Positions 32,333-42,929 of a stretch of 64,000 nucleotides of DNA are shown here, in pieces. The notes under the pieces were generated by a model. That model searched no databases. It was not told the DNA's origin and worked only from the letters and a program-made list of their open reading frames with translations. The position numbers were made by a program, and so were the translations under genes. The stretch is taken from the NCBI GenBank assembly GCA_905147135.1, contig LR990058.1:15971349-16035348 (forward strand), in the 5' to 3' direction. The stretch is from Blastobasis lacticolella (Eukaryota > Arthropoda > Insecta > Lepidoptera > Blastobasidae). Every line of letters begins with the position of its first letter. Position 1 is the stretch's first letter.

Positions 32333-32440
32333 CAATTCACACAGCGCCCCTAAGTAAACAAAGTTTGTGATATGGAAAGAAGGAGCATGGAAGTCTAGAA
32401 ACAGCCTATTCTGTCTGGCCTTGAAAGAGTACAGTCCATG
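32333..32440 (-). mobile_element. SINE A scrap and retroelement coding fragment
   Basis: 32333-32375 matches the 3' end of family A (ttcacacagcgcc then ctaagtaaacaaagtttgtg). 32386-32436 on the minus strand encodes LYSFKARQNRLFLDFH, the motif seen at 11180-11429. Confidence 0.45.
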
Positions 32441-32571
32441 TTTAACAAAAAAATAGTACCATGTTCAGAATGAGGTACACTACATATCCACAAATTTTCA
32501 GAAGTTTTGGAATATCCGGGTTGTCAATGTTCCCTTCTATCGGCGAATCATTCGGCGGAGAAACATGTGTC

Positions 32572-32895
32572 GGAAACATAGAGAAAATATTTACTAAAGT
32601 AATAGAGGAGACACCGCAAGTATTTTCTTTAAACCACGCTTTGCGGTCCATGGACAACAGTGGCCGCAGTCAGTTCTAAGACAGTGGCTTGGATATTCAA
32701 AAAAACGCCATCTTGTGCATTAAAAACTGTACGAACCATTCGAGGGCCAAAAATAAAGAAAATGATAACATTTCATCGGTCATTCTATGACTTAGCAGCT
32801 TCCCCCCGCACCTCCCGCACGTGACAGGTTGGTACAATATTTTTGTTTGTGATGGCTGCTCTATTACGTTAGTAAATATTTTCTCTATGGTCGGA
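32572..32895. mobile_element. Candidate inverted-repeat element
   Basis: catagagaaaatatttacta (about 32577) followed by aagtaatagag is matched in reverse at 32853-32890 (ctctattacgttagtaaata). Arms of about 34 bp enclose 240 bp without coding sequence. No target duplication was seen. It may be a non-autonomous DNA element. Confidence 0.45.
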
Positions 32896-32949
32896 AAGAG
32901 GTTTAAACTCATTCATTTGCTTAGACCTAGATTTCCTTAGATGTATCTC

Positions 32950-34195
32950 ATGTAACCATGATCTAACCGAAAGTGCACGGCGCATTAAGGTCATTTCTAT
33001 GAAGATGACCTTCATGTAGTTATATATTTCGAGCTAATAATATATTTTGTATGTAGTACCTACATCCAAAAATGCATACAACCAAAACACTTCCTTAATC
33101 AAGCCCTGGATTGTTTTTAATTTGTACTCGAAGTTAAAACCTGGGGGCACGCGAGGCGCCCCGTAATAAGGAAAAAGACATTTGTTTTGACAGACAGAGG
33201 GTAGTAACAGAAGAGGCTGCGAATAATTACTGAAGGTAGACGCATGGGAGATTTGAAGATGTTTCTTTTTTGTTTCCCTTTGAACAAATACAGAATCCAA
33301 AACCTTTTTATGATGTTTTCACCAACTGCATGTGTCAGATGGAATATATTTCTAATTTCGTCGTGTGTCTTTCTGATCTGGCTCCTGAACGATGGACCTA
33401 TGTAGATGCGAATGTATTTTTGGTAGGTGCAATCTTAACTTACTACCTCGAAAACTTTTCCTCAATAAAATATTAGTACAGAAGTACAGTAGAAAGAAAA
33501 TAAAGGAGTTTTTTACATTTTTAAGAAGCAGCTCCCAGATGCGCAACAATACATAGAGCACACTGAAAGTTCAGCGCTCTTGGCCGCTCATGTTTGAATT
33601 TTGAACGTTATATTTTTTGAAACATAAGAAACTCAATCGTTCATCAATCATACCATCAGACATCGCGTGTCAATTGTTTTTATCATAAGTTGAAGTTCCT
33701 CGTCCGTAAAATAGAATGAAATAGGATGAACATCAAAAAGTTTAGGGCGATAATTTTATAGGTTTTTAAAATTTCACTGTATGTATTCGTCTACAAAATG
33801 GTTCAATATCTCTAAAACCTTAATATACCTCTTCCATACTAAAATTTATCAAGTAAAGATATTTTATTTCCGCGCGAGTTTCAATTTTCCTCAATTTTGA
33901 GAACACGCTCCGACACGACTCGTCCAAATTACTTCTTTTTTTTTGCAAAACAAAAGGGAATCTAATACCCGTTTATTGATATTACAAAACGGCCAGTATT
34001 TCTTTTCTTTTATTATTCACTCTGATTATATTGTAACTCATTATTTAGATTTTTATTATTAATCATTGCATATTTCCTGTACGGTGCCTACGTTTGAAAT
34101 TGGTCGAAGTAATGAGCACGGTTCCTCGCTAATTTTGCTTTACCTTATAAACTGTGTGGTATACAGAGAAAAATATTTTTTAATTTGTTTTTATT
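32950..34195. other. Unclassified stretch
   Basis: Frames at 33034-33300 (minus) and 33270-33476 (plus) have no recognisable motifs. The rest is AT-rich. Confidence 0.3.
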
Positions 34196-34520
34196 ATTTA
34201 GGGAGACACCCGGACCGACCAACCTGATGGAAAGCGGCCACCGTCGTGTAGGACAGCGTACAGCAGTAGTCTCAAGCGAAATAGGTACTAGGTTATTTCC
34301 CTCTTTGAATGCATGGTTCTTTGTTGATTAGTAACAAAGTCTTTTTATACTAGATAGCATTAAATTAGGTATACCGAAACAGATAGCCAGTGTACAAATT
34401 ACAATTATGGAGAGAGGTTTGCCAGAACCGTAGCAAATGAAACATTGTAGTCTCTGCTTACACCGACCGACGGGAACGTAGCTTACCTACGTAATTTACG
34501 TAGGTATATATAATTGGATT

Positions 34521-34765
34521 GGAAGCACTCTAGTGGCAGCTTGCGAGATCGATAACAAAGGTTAAGCAACACTCGCAGAGTCCGGAACTGGATGGGTGAC
34601 CGTTTCGTACTTTGAGGCTAGTCGAACTTCAGCACCGCATCGAGCTCGCCACTCGTTAGGCGTGCCTCTTAATGCTGTTGGCGAAGCTAGGTTGACGAAG
34701 ATGTTCTGCTGGGGACCCTGAGACTAATTGAATAGTCTCGAGAGTCGATTATCATCCTGTGACGG
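34521..34765 (+). mobile_element. 5S rRNA-derived SINE (family D), copy 1
   Basis: 34551-34605 carries aaaggttaagcaac, then 22 bases later gatgggtgaccg. In 5S rRNA these are the box A and box C parts of the internal control region, in the same order and at nearly the same spacing. The rest is not 5S: ccgcatcgagctcgccactc, ggcgaagctaggttgacgaa, ctgctggggaccctgagact and gaatagtctcgagagtcga. This body recurs at 24283-24510, 15807-15932, 41317-41395 and 53583-53655. The layout (5S head plus unrelated body) is that of SINE3-class elements, which use a type 1 RNA polymerase III promoter. Confidence 0.75.
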
Positions 34766-35232
34766 TTTATTAATATTACCATTACTAGTTCTTGCTCGCG
34801 ACTTCGCATTTCGCACGTAATGTTGCGGACCCGTGGCCGCGAGAACCACATTGAATTTCGGGATTAATTTTAGCTTATGCGTTATTCTGAGCTATAAACC
34901 ACATTACTGCCAAATTACAAAATAATAAATAAATAAATATTCGCGGACAAAGAGAATCCGTCAAGTAGTTTTTACGTCAAGAAGTAACAAGCATAGCTTC
35001 CTTTGGCATTTACAATATTACTAGAGGACCCCGACGCGACTTCGTTCGCGTACACCTACTTTACCCCTACCTCCCCTTTTTTCTTGCCTATAAACCATCC
35101 TCTTGAATCACTCAGTGATGAAAACCACATTAAAAGCCTTTACGTTGTTTAAAATATCTAAGCATACATAGATACAGACGGTGGGAAGCGACTTTGTTTT
35201 ATACTTTGTATAAATAGTAGGATAACATGATT

Positions 35233-35363
35233 GCCAACAACCTTACCAAGGATGCCGAAGACCGAGCGAAGTGGGCCAAGAAGAGTAGGAAGGCGGGCCC
35301 CGGGCCCTCGTGTGCCGCGCGGGAGCGCAACCGGGACATAACGCCAAGATGATGATAATGATA
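35233..35363 (+). pseudogene. RTE-like LINE ORF2 C-terminus and (GAT)n tail
   Basis: An open frame reads NNLTKDAEDRAKWAKKSRKA then GPGPSCAARERNRDI..PR to a stop in the gatgatgataatgat tail. The first half is the ending of RTE-like polymerases. The second half is the same DNA as the last 65-70 bp of SINE family B. This makes it the best candidate partner LINE for family B in the window. Confidence 0.65.
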
Positions 35364-35439
35364 GATAGTAGGATAGTACATACGATAGGGTATATAATTG
35401 TAGACTAGAAACCCTACCAAATACCGCCTTCGGCAGCTA

Positions 35440-36640
35440 CCTTGAAGTTATCCTTCAGCACGCTTGAATACTTAATACGCTGTCCTCAGCAAAATCCTTT
35501 ACAATGACGAGAAAAGCAACTCAATTCCGCTTTATTACCCGCTTTGTCCCACACGACGTATACACTGCATTACATCCATTAAACTATGACCTTACAGCGA
35601 CGAAAGCCGCGGGAGACAACTACCATTACGTATAACAGTAACTGTGTCCTTTGTGGGAACAGGACCTTGGCCTTTAGCGAAAGGGAACAAGGACTCAGCG
35701 TATGGATAGCACTCAGCATTGTAATCTAACTTGCTGCATTTGCTCACTCATTCTATAGATTGTGGGTCAGAGATTATGGGATACAGAGTGGATATTGTGG
35801 TACTATTTTAGGGAGAGTTTACCATTTAGGAGACATTAGCCACTGCTTATAAAATCTTTGTGACACTATGTACTATTGTACTTTTAAAATGTAACATTCT
35901 CTTACGCGATGATATTGCATTAGTTAGTTAGGTTTAGAAATGCGCAGTGACAGCGTGTTTTTGGGTTCCAGTAAGTATATTTTTTCAATTTTGGACATTT
36001 AGTTGATGTTGCTTTGTATGATTCGATCTAAAGAAGTTATATACAATATTAATAACAAGTAAATTTACCTTGGTAAAACTTACAGTAATAAGCTTTTATG
36101 GAAGTCGCATCGTTTTTATAAATATTAAACAAAAGACAGATAGGGGTGGGGTAGTAGACCCGCGGAATATTTATTGCAAGTTATAATATCAAGCGTTCTT
36201 AAGAGAAATATAGCAAAATAGTGCAGCTTAAGATACAATTAACAGAAAATAGCAATATGACAGTATAAAAAAATAACATGAGTATTTTAGTGGAGGGCGG
36301 GTACACTCTCCCATCTGTTGAAGTATACCTTCAAATTGTAAGGATCATGGCCGCAGTCAGAGAAGGTCATGGTTATTTAAATTGATATTGCCAGAACTCG
36401 TCAGCTAAACAGAAGTTATTAAAGGCTGGTTTTGAAGTGGTAAGAAACTTTTAGTTCATTAGTTTTGATTTAATCGTCTGACTTCATTTATTTTCTATTG
36501 TAATTTATCATTTTCACTGCTTTTACATCATTTATAGTAAGCGAAAACGTAGATTCACTTGGTGTAAACGGAGAGAGCTTTCGTTTGTCAATATTTTAAA
36601 TATCTAATGCTTCATATGTTAGGTTCATTGCTTGTCGGTT
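35440..36640. other. Stretch with little repeat sequence
   Basis: I recognise no repeat family or long frame. This may be single-copy intergenic sequence. Confidence 0.3.
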
Positions 36641-36689
36641 TTATTTATGCTCGGAAAAGAAATAAAACACTTTGCGATGGTCTTAGTGA

Positions 36690-36740
36690 CTACTATACCG
36701 CGCAATAAAAGCTTATCATGAAAAAAATATTTTCATTTAA
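36690..36740 (-). repeat. Fragment of repeat X
   Basis: actactataccgcgcaataa then aagcttatcatgaaaaaaat matches part of repeat X at 49495-49630 and 53838-53965. Confidence 0.45.
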
Positions 36741-36744
36741 GAAG

Positions 36745-37890
36745 TTATTCACTCTATATCTGTCACCTCTGCTTTATCCATAATCTTTGCCAGCAACGTG
36801 GGAGGAACATAACATAACGGACAGAATGGCTCTCCGCGACCTTGTACTTTCTAATGCAAGGACCCACCCAATGCCACGGGCGTGTGACGCCGCTGATATT
36901 GAAGCATGAGGGTGTGTGTGAAGACTGCTAATAGATGAGAAAGCAAGACACTTTTTTCTAAAATGTTATTATTTGACGGAAAAGAAGGTTTTGAGTAGGT
37001 ACGTAGGGTACGCGTGAACCCGGTACCTTGGCGGAAGACTCGGACCACTTAACAATTTTATCAGGTGACTCTGTCAAGCCTGAGGAGTACGCGTGGTAGT
37101 ACCACCCCCTTACCTGTTCCTGCCGCCAAGTAACAATGCATGCATTGTTGTGTTCCGGTTTGAAGGATAAGGTAGCCAGCGAAATTACAGGCATGAAGCA
37201 TTTCATCTTAGTCCTTACAGTGACAACGCACCTGCGGTTCAGCGTTTTTGTTACCTGCAACCTAAATGTATGAATTGTAGATGTTATGGGCGACAGTTAC
37301 CATTTACCATCAGGTAGGCTGTCTGCTCGTTTGTCACAGAGTAGTATAAAAAAACCCTTAGGCCAACAAAGCTCTTCTTTTGAACGCCTTTTTGAATTTT
37401 CAATATAGCGAGGTAAACAAACTTTAATTTACCAAGCTACTTTACAAAATGCAGCAAGTTAAGCTATTCCCCCCCGAGTTCCAGCGAGATTAGATGTATC
37501 CCTAACAAGAAATACAGCGAAATCATGACTGGCGCAATGAACATCAACCAGATGCTCCGCTAATCTGTCTAAACAGACATCATATTCCGAAGGATTAACA
37601 ACTACATCACGCCTTCTTTACCAAGCAATAACCACCCCTATTACCTCCGCAGCAAAGTACACACGGACGGCATACTATTAGCACATTAAAACCAGCAACC
37701 TTGAGCCCTCGATAAGCATTATCGTCCCAGATTGGCGCACGATTTCGCCTGGTAAAAGCGGGGGTGGTGGTTCAAGATATTCTGGCGGTTCCACTTCAAA
37801 TAGACTTCAAAACAAAGCGCGGATTGTAAGAAAATCCCACTCGGGCCCCGTACCTTGCATTCGCTTTATAAAATTACTGAAATTTCATTC
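36745..37890. other. Stretch with little repeat sequence
   Basis: A LINE-1 tail lies at 37284-37354 (listed separately). Apart from that I recognise nothing. Confidence 0.3.
37284..37354 (+). mobile_element. LINE-1 3' end fragment
   Basis: accatttaccatcaggtagg, ctgctcgtttgtcacagagt, agtataaaaaaa. Diverged copy of the shared 3' end. Confidence 0.5.
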
Positions 37891-38160
37891 AGCTTGTGGC
37901 GAGAGTGCGGCGCGGGCAAGGACTTTGTAGCTTTGGAGCGGGCACTTTTGAGCGATATTTGACAAGTATTTCTCGATACAAAATGGGGTTTTGTGGAATA
38001 TGCGCCTTTGCGAGTCTCGGAGGAGTTGTACCTTTGTGTTTGGCACGGAGGTGGAGTTCTGCTGATGACGAAGCATTGATTTTGGAAGTTGTGCGCAGAA
38101 ATGAATGGCTGTACAATATTGCACTCTTTTATAAACGCAATTTTTGAGAAGATACGACAT
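37885..38160. other. GC-rich segment open on both strands
   Basis: Plus frame 37896-38147 (83 codons) and minus frame 37885-38160 (91 codons) overlap. The plus frame ends DDEALILEVVRRNEWLYNIA, faintly like the start of a MADF-type domain, but it stops too soon to judge. It could be a retroelement or exon fragment. Unassigned. Confidence 0.2.
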
Positions 38161-38264
38161 TTTCAGCTTTCCTTACATTGCATAACGGTAGTGCAGGAGA
38201 ATAATATTGTACCTATGGTAATCCTCTAGCATATAACAATATGTCAATATCACCACAACTCAAG

Positions 38265-38395
38265 AGTGGCGTTATAAGGTTAACATGTGTATCTGTGGAT
38301 CTGTGTATGGGTGTGCGACGTGCGTGTGTGTGAGGCATCGTAGCTCGATGGACCAATTTTGATACAGCTTTATTTTTAAAGTCAGTTATAACCCG
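38265..38395 (-). repeat. Family R fragment
   Basis: Plus-strand view: taaggttaacatgtgtatct, gtggatctgtgtatgggtgt, gcatcgtagctcgatggacc. Reverse of the family R 3' half. Confidence 0.45.
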
Positions 38396-38505
38396 CGTCA
38401 CGAAAGAAGAGACTTGTCAAATGGCAGTAGAGGGGATTTCGCGCAGGTAATCGTATACAGCGCAAGTCGAACCACGTGACCCGCCAAGTCTCTTCTTATT
38501 TGCCA
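38385..38505 (+). mobile_element. MITE H, uninterrupted copy
   Basis: Runs from ttataacccgcgtcac through gaagagacttgtcaaatggc, gcgcaggtaatcgtatacag and cgcaagtcgaaccacgtgac to aagtctcttcttattt. Sub-terminal inverted repeats are aagaagagactt and aagtctcttctt. Other copies: 52001-52200 (interrupted) and 52914-53036 (reverse). Confidence 0.7.
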
Positions 38506-38639
38506 CGACCAGTCATCCAGCAGCCATCCATCCAGATGGTTCTTGGCTTAGTTTCATTAAAGTCGGTTCAGTAGTTTCCGAAATGTCTTTGCATGGTATA
38601 AAGCAAAGTCGCTTCCTTTGGTTGCTCCTATCTATCTAT

Positions 38640-38815
38640 GTATGAATGTACGCTTATATGTTTTAAACTACGCAACGGATTGAAATGCGGTTTTCAATGT
38701 TGATAGAGTGATTATAGAGAAAGGTTTGTTCGTAAGAAATAAGGTAGGTAGTGGTAAAGTAGGTTTAGAGTGGGTGAAGGGTAGGTGTAGGTCACCACGC
38801 GACCGGAGTCGCGCC
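38640..38815 (+). repeat. Interspersed repeat, Helitron-like body
   Basis: Shares aactacgcaacggattgaaa, gatagagtgattatagagaa, gtagtggtaaagtaggttta and gaccggagtcgcg with 14330-14470. Class inferred. Confidence 0.4.
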
Positions 38816-38821
38816 TGATCT

Positions 38822-39082
38822 ACTCATCATCACAGCCCGTAACAGTCCACTGCAGGACTTAGGGCCTCTCCCACGAAAGGGGAGGTTATTGCCATAATCT
38901 CCACGCTTGGCAGGCGGGTTGGAGATCGCAGTGTTTAAATATGATAATGGAAAATGCTGCTGCCCATTTTCCATACTACGGAGACTCTTGATCTTTTGCT
39001 TTAAAAACATTAGTCGCCTTGTACGACACCCATCAGTGTAAGGGGTTGGTGCTATTCTACTCTGCCGGACACCACATGGCCT
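38822..39082 (-). mobile_element. Family C, full length
   Basis: From tcatcatcacagcccgtaac to ctctgccggacaccacatgg. All landmark blocks are present with few substitutions. Confidence 0.8.
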
Positions 39083-39114
39083 GATCTACTAGTTCAAGTA
39101 TAAATATCAAAGTC

Positions 39115-39412
39115 TCATTGCGTGCGCGATAAAATCCGGAGAGAGATCCCAGGAGATCCGCAAGCGAACCAAGGTTGCTGACATAGCCCTAAGGATTGCC
39201 AGGCTAAAGTAGCAGTGGGTAGGGCACATAGCTCGAAGAACAGAGGACTGATAAGACCGAACGCGCAGCGTGGGTAGGCCTCCCACAAGGTGGACTAACG
39301 ACCTGGTAAAGATCGCAGGTACCAGCAGCACAAGACCGGCCTTTGTGGAGATATCTGTTGGAGGCCTATGCGCAGCAGTGGGCGTATTTCGACTGATATG
39401 ATGATGATGGTA
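39115..39412 (+). pseudogene. RTE-like LINE ORF2 C-terminus and (GAT)n tail
   Basis: Reads (with indels) RKRTKVADIALRIARLK, QWVGHIARRTED, SVGRPPTRWTNDLVKIAG, then QDRPLWR.. decayed and EAYAQQWAYFD. This is the standard order of RTE-like C-termini. It ends with gcgcagcagtgggcgtattt and gatatgatgatgatgg. Stops at the third W and elsewhere disable it. Confidence 0.75.
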
Positions 39413-39645
39413 TGCTTAATCGGGGATTGTTCGATGTTTTCTTGTAGTTTACGGGTGGAATAGATTGGCAATATGTATACGTTGGCAGAGAAAGGCTAGC
39501 ACTGTGGTCACCGGTGGAACGAATTACTTTATTTGCAATACCCCAAAAAGCTTTTTAGCATCCAGACCCTACGGCCCTAGAGTAGAGGCCGTGGTGTTCT
39601 AAGCGATCCACCGCAGCGCCGCAGGGGCAACCAAGATTTTTTTTT

Positions 39646-39858
39646 ACTTAGCGGGCCACCTGCTGGAAAGTGGTCACCACTGCCTATAGACATTAGCAAC
39701 ACCAAGAGTGTCGCCAATGCGTTGCCCACCTCTATAACACGTTGCTTTGGCAGCAAAAAGACAAATGCCCCTCCACTGCCAAAGCCACGGTTCCCCAAAT
39801 CCCCACCCCATGAAGCACTGGAAACCTTACTCACCGGCAGAAACACAACACTAATAAT
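39646..39858 (-). mobile_element. LINE-2-like tail with a conserved upstream block
   Basis: gcgggccacctgctggaaag, tcgccaatgcgttgccc, caaagccacggttccccaaa, atccccaccccatgaagcac. Sister copy of 14552-14748. The minus frame at 39577-39846 (89 codons, SASWGGDLGNRGFGSGGAFV) is intact across it, so this copy is the better preserved. Confidence 0.6.
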
Positions 39859-40079
39859 AAAAACAAAATTTAAAATACATACCTATACACACAAAATGTC
39901 ACGCATTTTTCTCAATTTTTTTTAAAAGGGAGAGGCCACATTTTTCTACTTGCTACGGACCTGACAAATCTCTCTCGCTTCATCTATCTTGGAAAATATG
40001 AACCCACATGCCGCATCAACTGTTGTCCCTTAGTCCGCACGGTCAACGTTGGAATTTACCCAGTTTTATAAAACCAAAG

Positions 40080-40610
40080 CGGGTGAAATGAGCTCAGCGC
40101 GAGAGTGCGGGCTACTTAGTGGCCGGCTGCGGGCACGCTGTATATACGGAGAGCAACACAACCTGTATATCGGGTGTAAAATGACGTGCCATACCAAAAT
40201 GAGGTCTAATTCAATTAGCTAAATGTAGTTTTTGCTTGCAGTTTGCTAGAATGTGGTTGTGTTTTCGTGAATGCCAGGGACAATGTTTGGGAAACTGTAC
40301 AGTGATCGGAAAATACACTGTGCACTGAAAACCAACGCCATGGCGACAGACGTAGCTTATGCTGAGTGTGGCCCCGTTGCACGTCTCCTTATGGTAGGAG
40401 GTAACGAAGTAAAGATAACATTGTCCCTTCCTAATTGTTTCTTGTATGTTGTAGGTATTATACCCTATAATTGTGCCCACTGTGTCATGTGTGAGATAGG
40501 TGTAATATACCTTTTTTTTATATAATGTATTTACCAAAATTACTTCACACTGCATGTTTGTAACAACATAACAACTCTTTGTGGAAGGGATTACAAATAA
40601 AAAAGTGAGG
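40080..40610 (+). other. Possible small transcription unit, no known product
   Basis: A GC-rich lead (40080-40140), a TATA-like tgtatatacg at about 40138, an acceptor-like gtttttgcttgcag at about 40229-40242 and AATAAA at about 40597 are arranged in transcript order on the plus strand. Frames exist on both strands (plus 84 codons from 40271, minus 154 codons 40211-40675), neither with a recognised domain. A lncRNA or small single-copy gene is possible. Chance is also possible. Confidence 0.2.
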
Positions 40611-40929
40611 TTGTAAAAGCTTGTTTTATTCTCATCAAACCGAAACAAAATACAATGTTTGTGCAGCAAAAACAAAATTTTAACATATATTTGATGAATA
40701 TAAATTTTTACAGTGCCGTATGAAAATACCTTTTTCTGTTTGTTAAATACTGCATATTATTTTTCAGTATTCCGATTTCCGTTATATACAGGCTGTTGAA
40801 ATCCCGATTCGATCGTATACCTAAAGTACAGTTCTTTAAAAATCGACAAGAAATATTGAGCACAACAATTATAATACTGAATATGTCGTAAAAAGGAATT
40901 AACATGCCTATAAGGCATTTGGACACTTT

Positions 40930-42210
40930 AAATCACACGAAGGAACGAATTATTGTCAATAGATGGCGCAATTCAGTGTTAATATGTGAAACCTAAGACC
41001 AAGAATGTTGGTCCAAGTGTCAAGCAAGAATCAGTAATATCAAATGACTGACAGTTTGGATTTTTTATCCGTCAGGTTTTAACGTAAACATGGGCTAGCT
41101 TTTTTAGATTGATTTTAGACACAAAACAAAAAGTGCTGTAAGCGGGACATTACAATGTTCCGACGTGGCTTGTCAACTTAACAAAAGAGTTCAGTACAGA
41201 GCCATCTGTTTACAAGGAGAGAAAACTTGTGCTGTGTTGTGTGACAAAAATGCTTTTTCATTAGGTACTTGATCATAAGGAAAATTATCATGTATAGATT
41301 AATTTGGAGAGTGAGCATGGTTTTCAGCTGGGGACCCTGACACTGGTTGATCAGTCTTAGTAGTCCATCAGCATGATGATAGTGCGAAGATAACTAAATC
41401 TGACTGATAGTTCTGAGTTTCAGTGCCTCGTATTTCGACGAAGTCAATTGTATTGGAAGGCCAACTTTTATGACGGTTGAAACTTATATTTTTAATAAGA
41501 ATCAAAATACGTAAATAGATTGTAAAGCCAATACCTTCGAACTATACAGACAGATTTTTACTTCATACTGTACCTATTCGTTATATGAAACCTTTGCCGA
41601 GTGCTGAATAACATGCATTCCATTTTTCCCATCCAAAATGCAATGTTCTCTTTGATGTTGATGTCGTTTCCCAGGATTCTGTTTAATTACACCACTACTG
41701 TGTGTATATGAAATTCAATATTTGAGTATTACGAGAGGCGCGCCCGGTGCCCAGAGAGCTTTTCCGGAAAATATTTTTTGATTTATAATTCTGTAAGCTC
41801 TGTGGAGCTATGGAAATCACTGACGTATAAAGGGAATGTGATATGTGGAAATGCACTCGACTGTGCTTCAGAGTAGTTTTTTTGTAATATCGATGAAAAA
41901 GAAAATGGACGCAAAAGCTATGATAAAGCATAGCTTGCTTTTGTGTTTTTATTTCGGGCCTTGTACTAGATATTTCTTTTTCATTAATACATAACGCTAT
42001 GGCGATATCTGAGAGATGATGATGATATGATATTATGTATTATTATCTTGTCTTGCAATAAAATTGTTCATTTCATACATACACGTCGATTTAGAGTACT
42101 CTTGACCTGACGTTTATGAAATCATCGATTTTATCCTGATGTCGTCTCGGACTTTCCCTTCCAACAATGATCACTCCTGCCAAGTAATGTCGTATCTGCG
42201 TATATCACAT
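40930..42210. other. Mostly unclassified stretch
   Basis: Apart from the 5S-SINE 3' fragment at 41317-41395 I recognise nothing. The minus frame 41695-41931 has no motif. Confidence 0.3.
41317..41395 (+). mobile_element. 5S-SINE (family D) 3' fragment
   Basis: gctggggaccctgacactgg, ttgatcagtcttag, catcagcatgatgat. Matches the last 75 bp of family D and shows that its tail is GAT-rich. Confidence 0.5.
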
Positions 42211-42217
42211 CTCCCTT

Positions 42218-42335
42218 TTTGTAGGCCTGCTGGAAGATATTTCTTTTTAGAGATGCCTGTTGCCTAATATCTAATTTGAACTATCTCTTTTAATTTTCTT
42301 GTGTACAATAAATTGTTAAATCAATAAATATCTTC
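42218..42335 (+). mobile_element. LINE 3' UTR fragment
   Basis: gtaggcctgctggaagatat, then cttgtgtacaataaattgtt and aaatcaataaatatc. Sense copy of the 3' end also seen reversed at 4602-4742 and 5750-5857. Confidence 0.55.
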
Positions 42336-42695
42336 TTCGTTCATCTTCTTTCATTCATCCTCTCTAATGCCTGATTTACATTGGTAAAAGACAGTGGAGA
42401 GTGGCGGATGTCTGCTTACACTATAGTGATTCCAGTACTATTTTTTGTCGATAAAGATTAGCAATGGCAACAAATACGTGCAATTTTGCGCAAAAGTATT
42501 TTCATACTCAAGTCAAGTGTCAAGGGCTGCTCAGGGGGTTGAGCAGGAGCGCGAGGGGTGCACTTGCCATAGGAAATAGAAAGCGATTCAATTTGGATCT
42601 GCTTGCAAGGCAGCTTGACTCGCTACGTCCGATCGGTTTATACCACTGTACTAACTAACTAATATTTGCAATAAATTATTCCACGGAACATTAAT

Positions 42696-42925
42696 ATGGC
42701 ATTGTTTTTAGACTTAACTAAGGCTTTTAACCATGTTAACCAAAGTATATTAATCAAAAAATTTGAAACTATCGGATTTGGGGATATAATAAAATCATAA
42801 CTCTATGATAGAAAACAAATAACTCAGATTACAAGGATATGCCCAAATAACAAAGGTAGACACGATATTCACGGTGTACCGCAGGAAAGCGTATTAGGAC
42901 CACTATATCATTTAATATTTTTTCT
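42696..42925 (+). pseudogene. Non-LTR reverse transcriptase, left part of a split copy
   Basis: The frame reads ALFLDLTKAFNHVNQSILIK then FETIGFG, matching the RT block with the first catalytic aspartate (FLDL.KAFD). It continues to GVPQESVLGPLYHLIFF, matching the VPQGSVLGPLLF block, where the conserved G after PQ is E here. One stop intervenes. The reading resumes at 43683 after an inserted LINE-2. CR1/Jockey-like by motif order. Confidence 0.75.
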
Positions 42926-42929
42926 ATGT

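Noticed and set aside
34551..34605. A functional 5S rRNA gene or plain 5S pseudogene
   Set aside because: Only the internal promoter region resembles 5S. The 5' and 3' thirds of 5S are missing and the joined body is repeated elsewhere with it.
40211..40675. 154-codon minus-strand frame, the longest in the window
   Set aside because: No recognised domain, and overlapping frames exist on the other strand. Listed only as part of a possible transcription unit.
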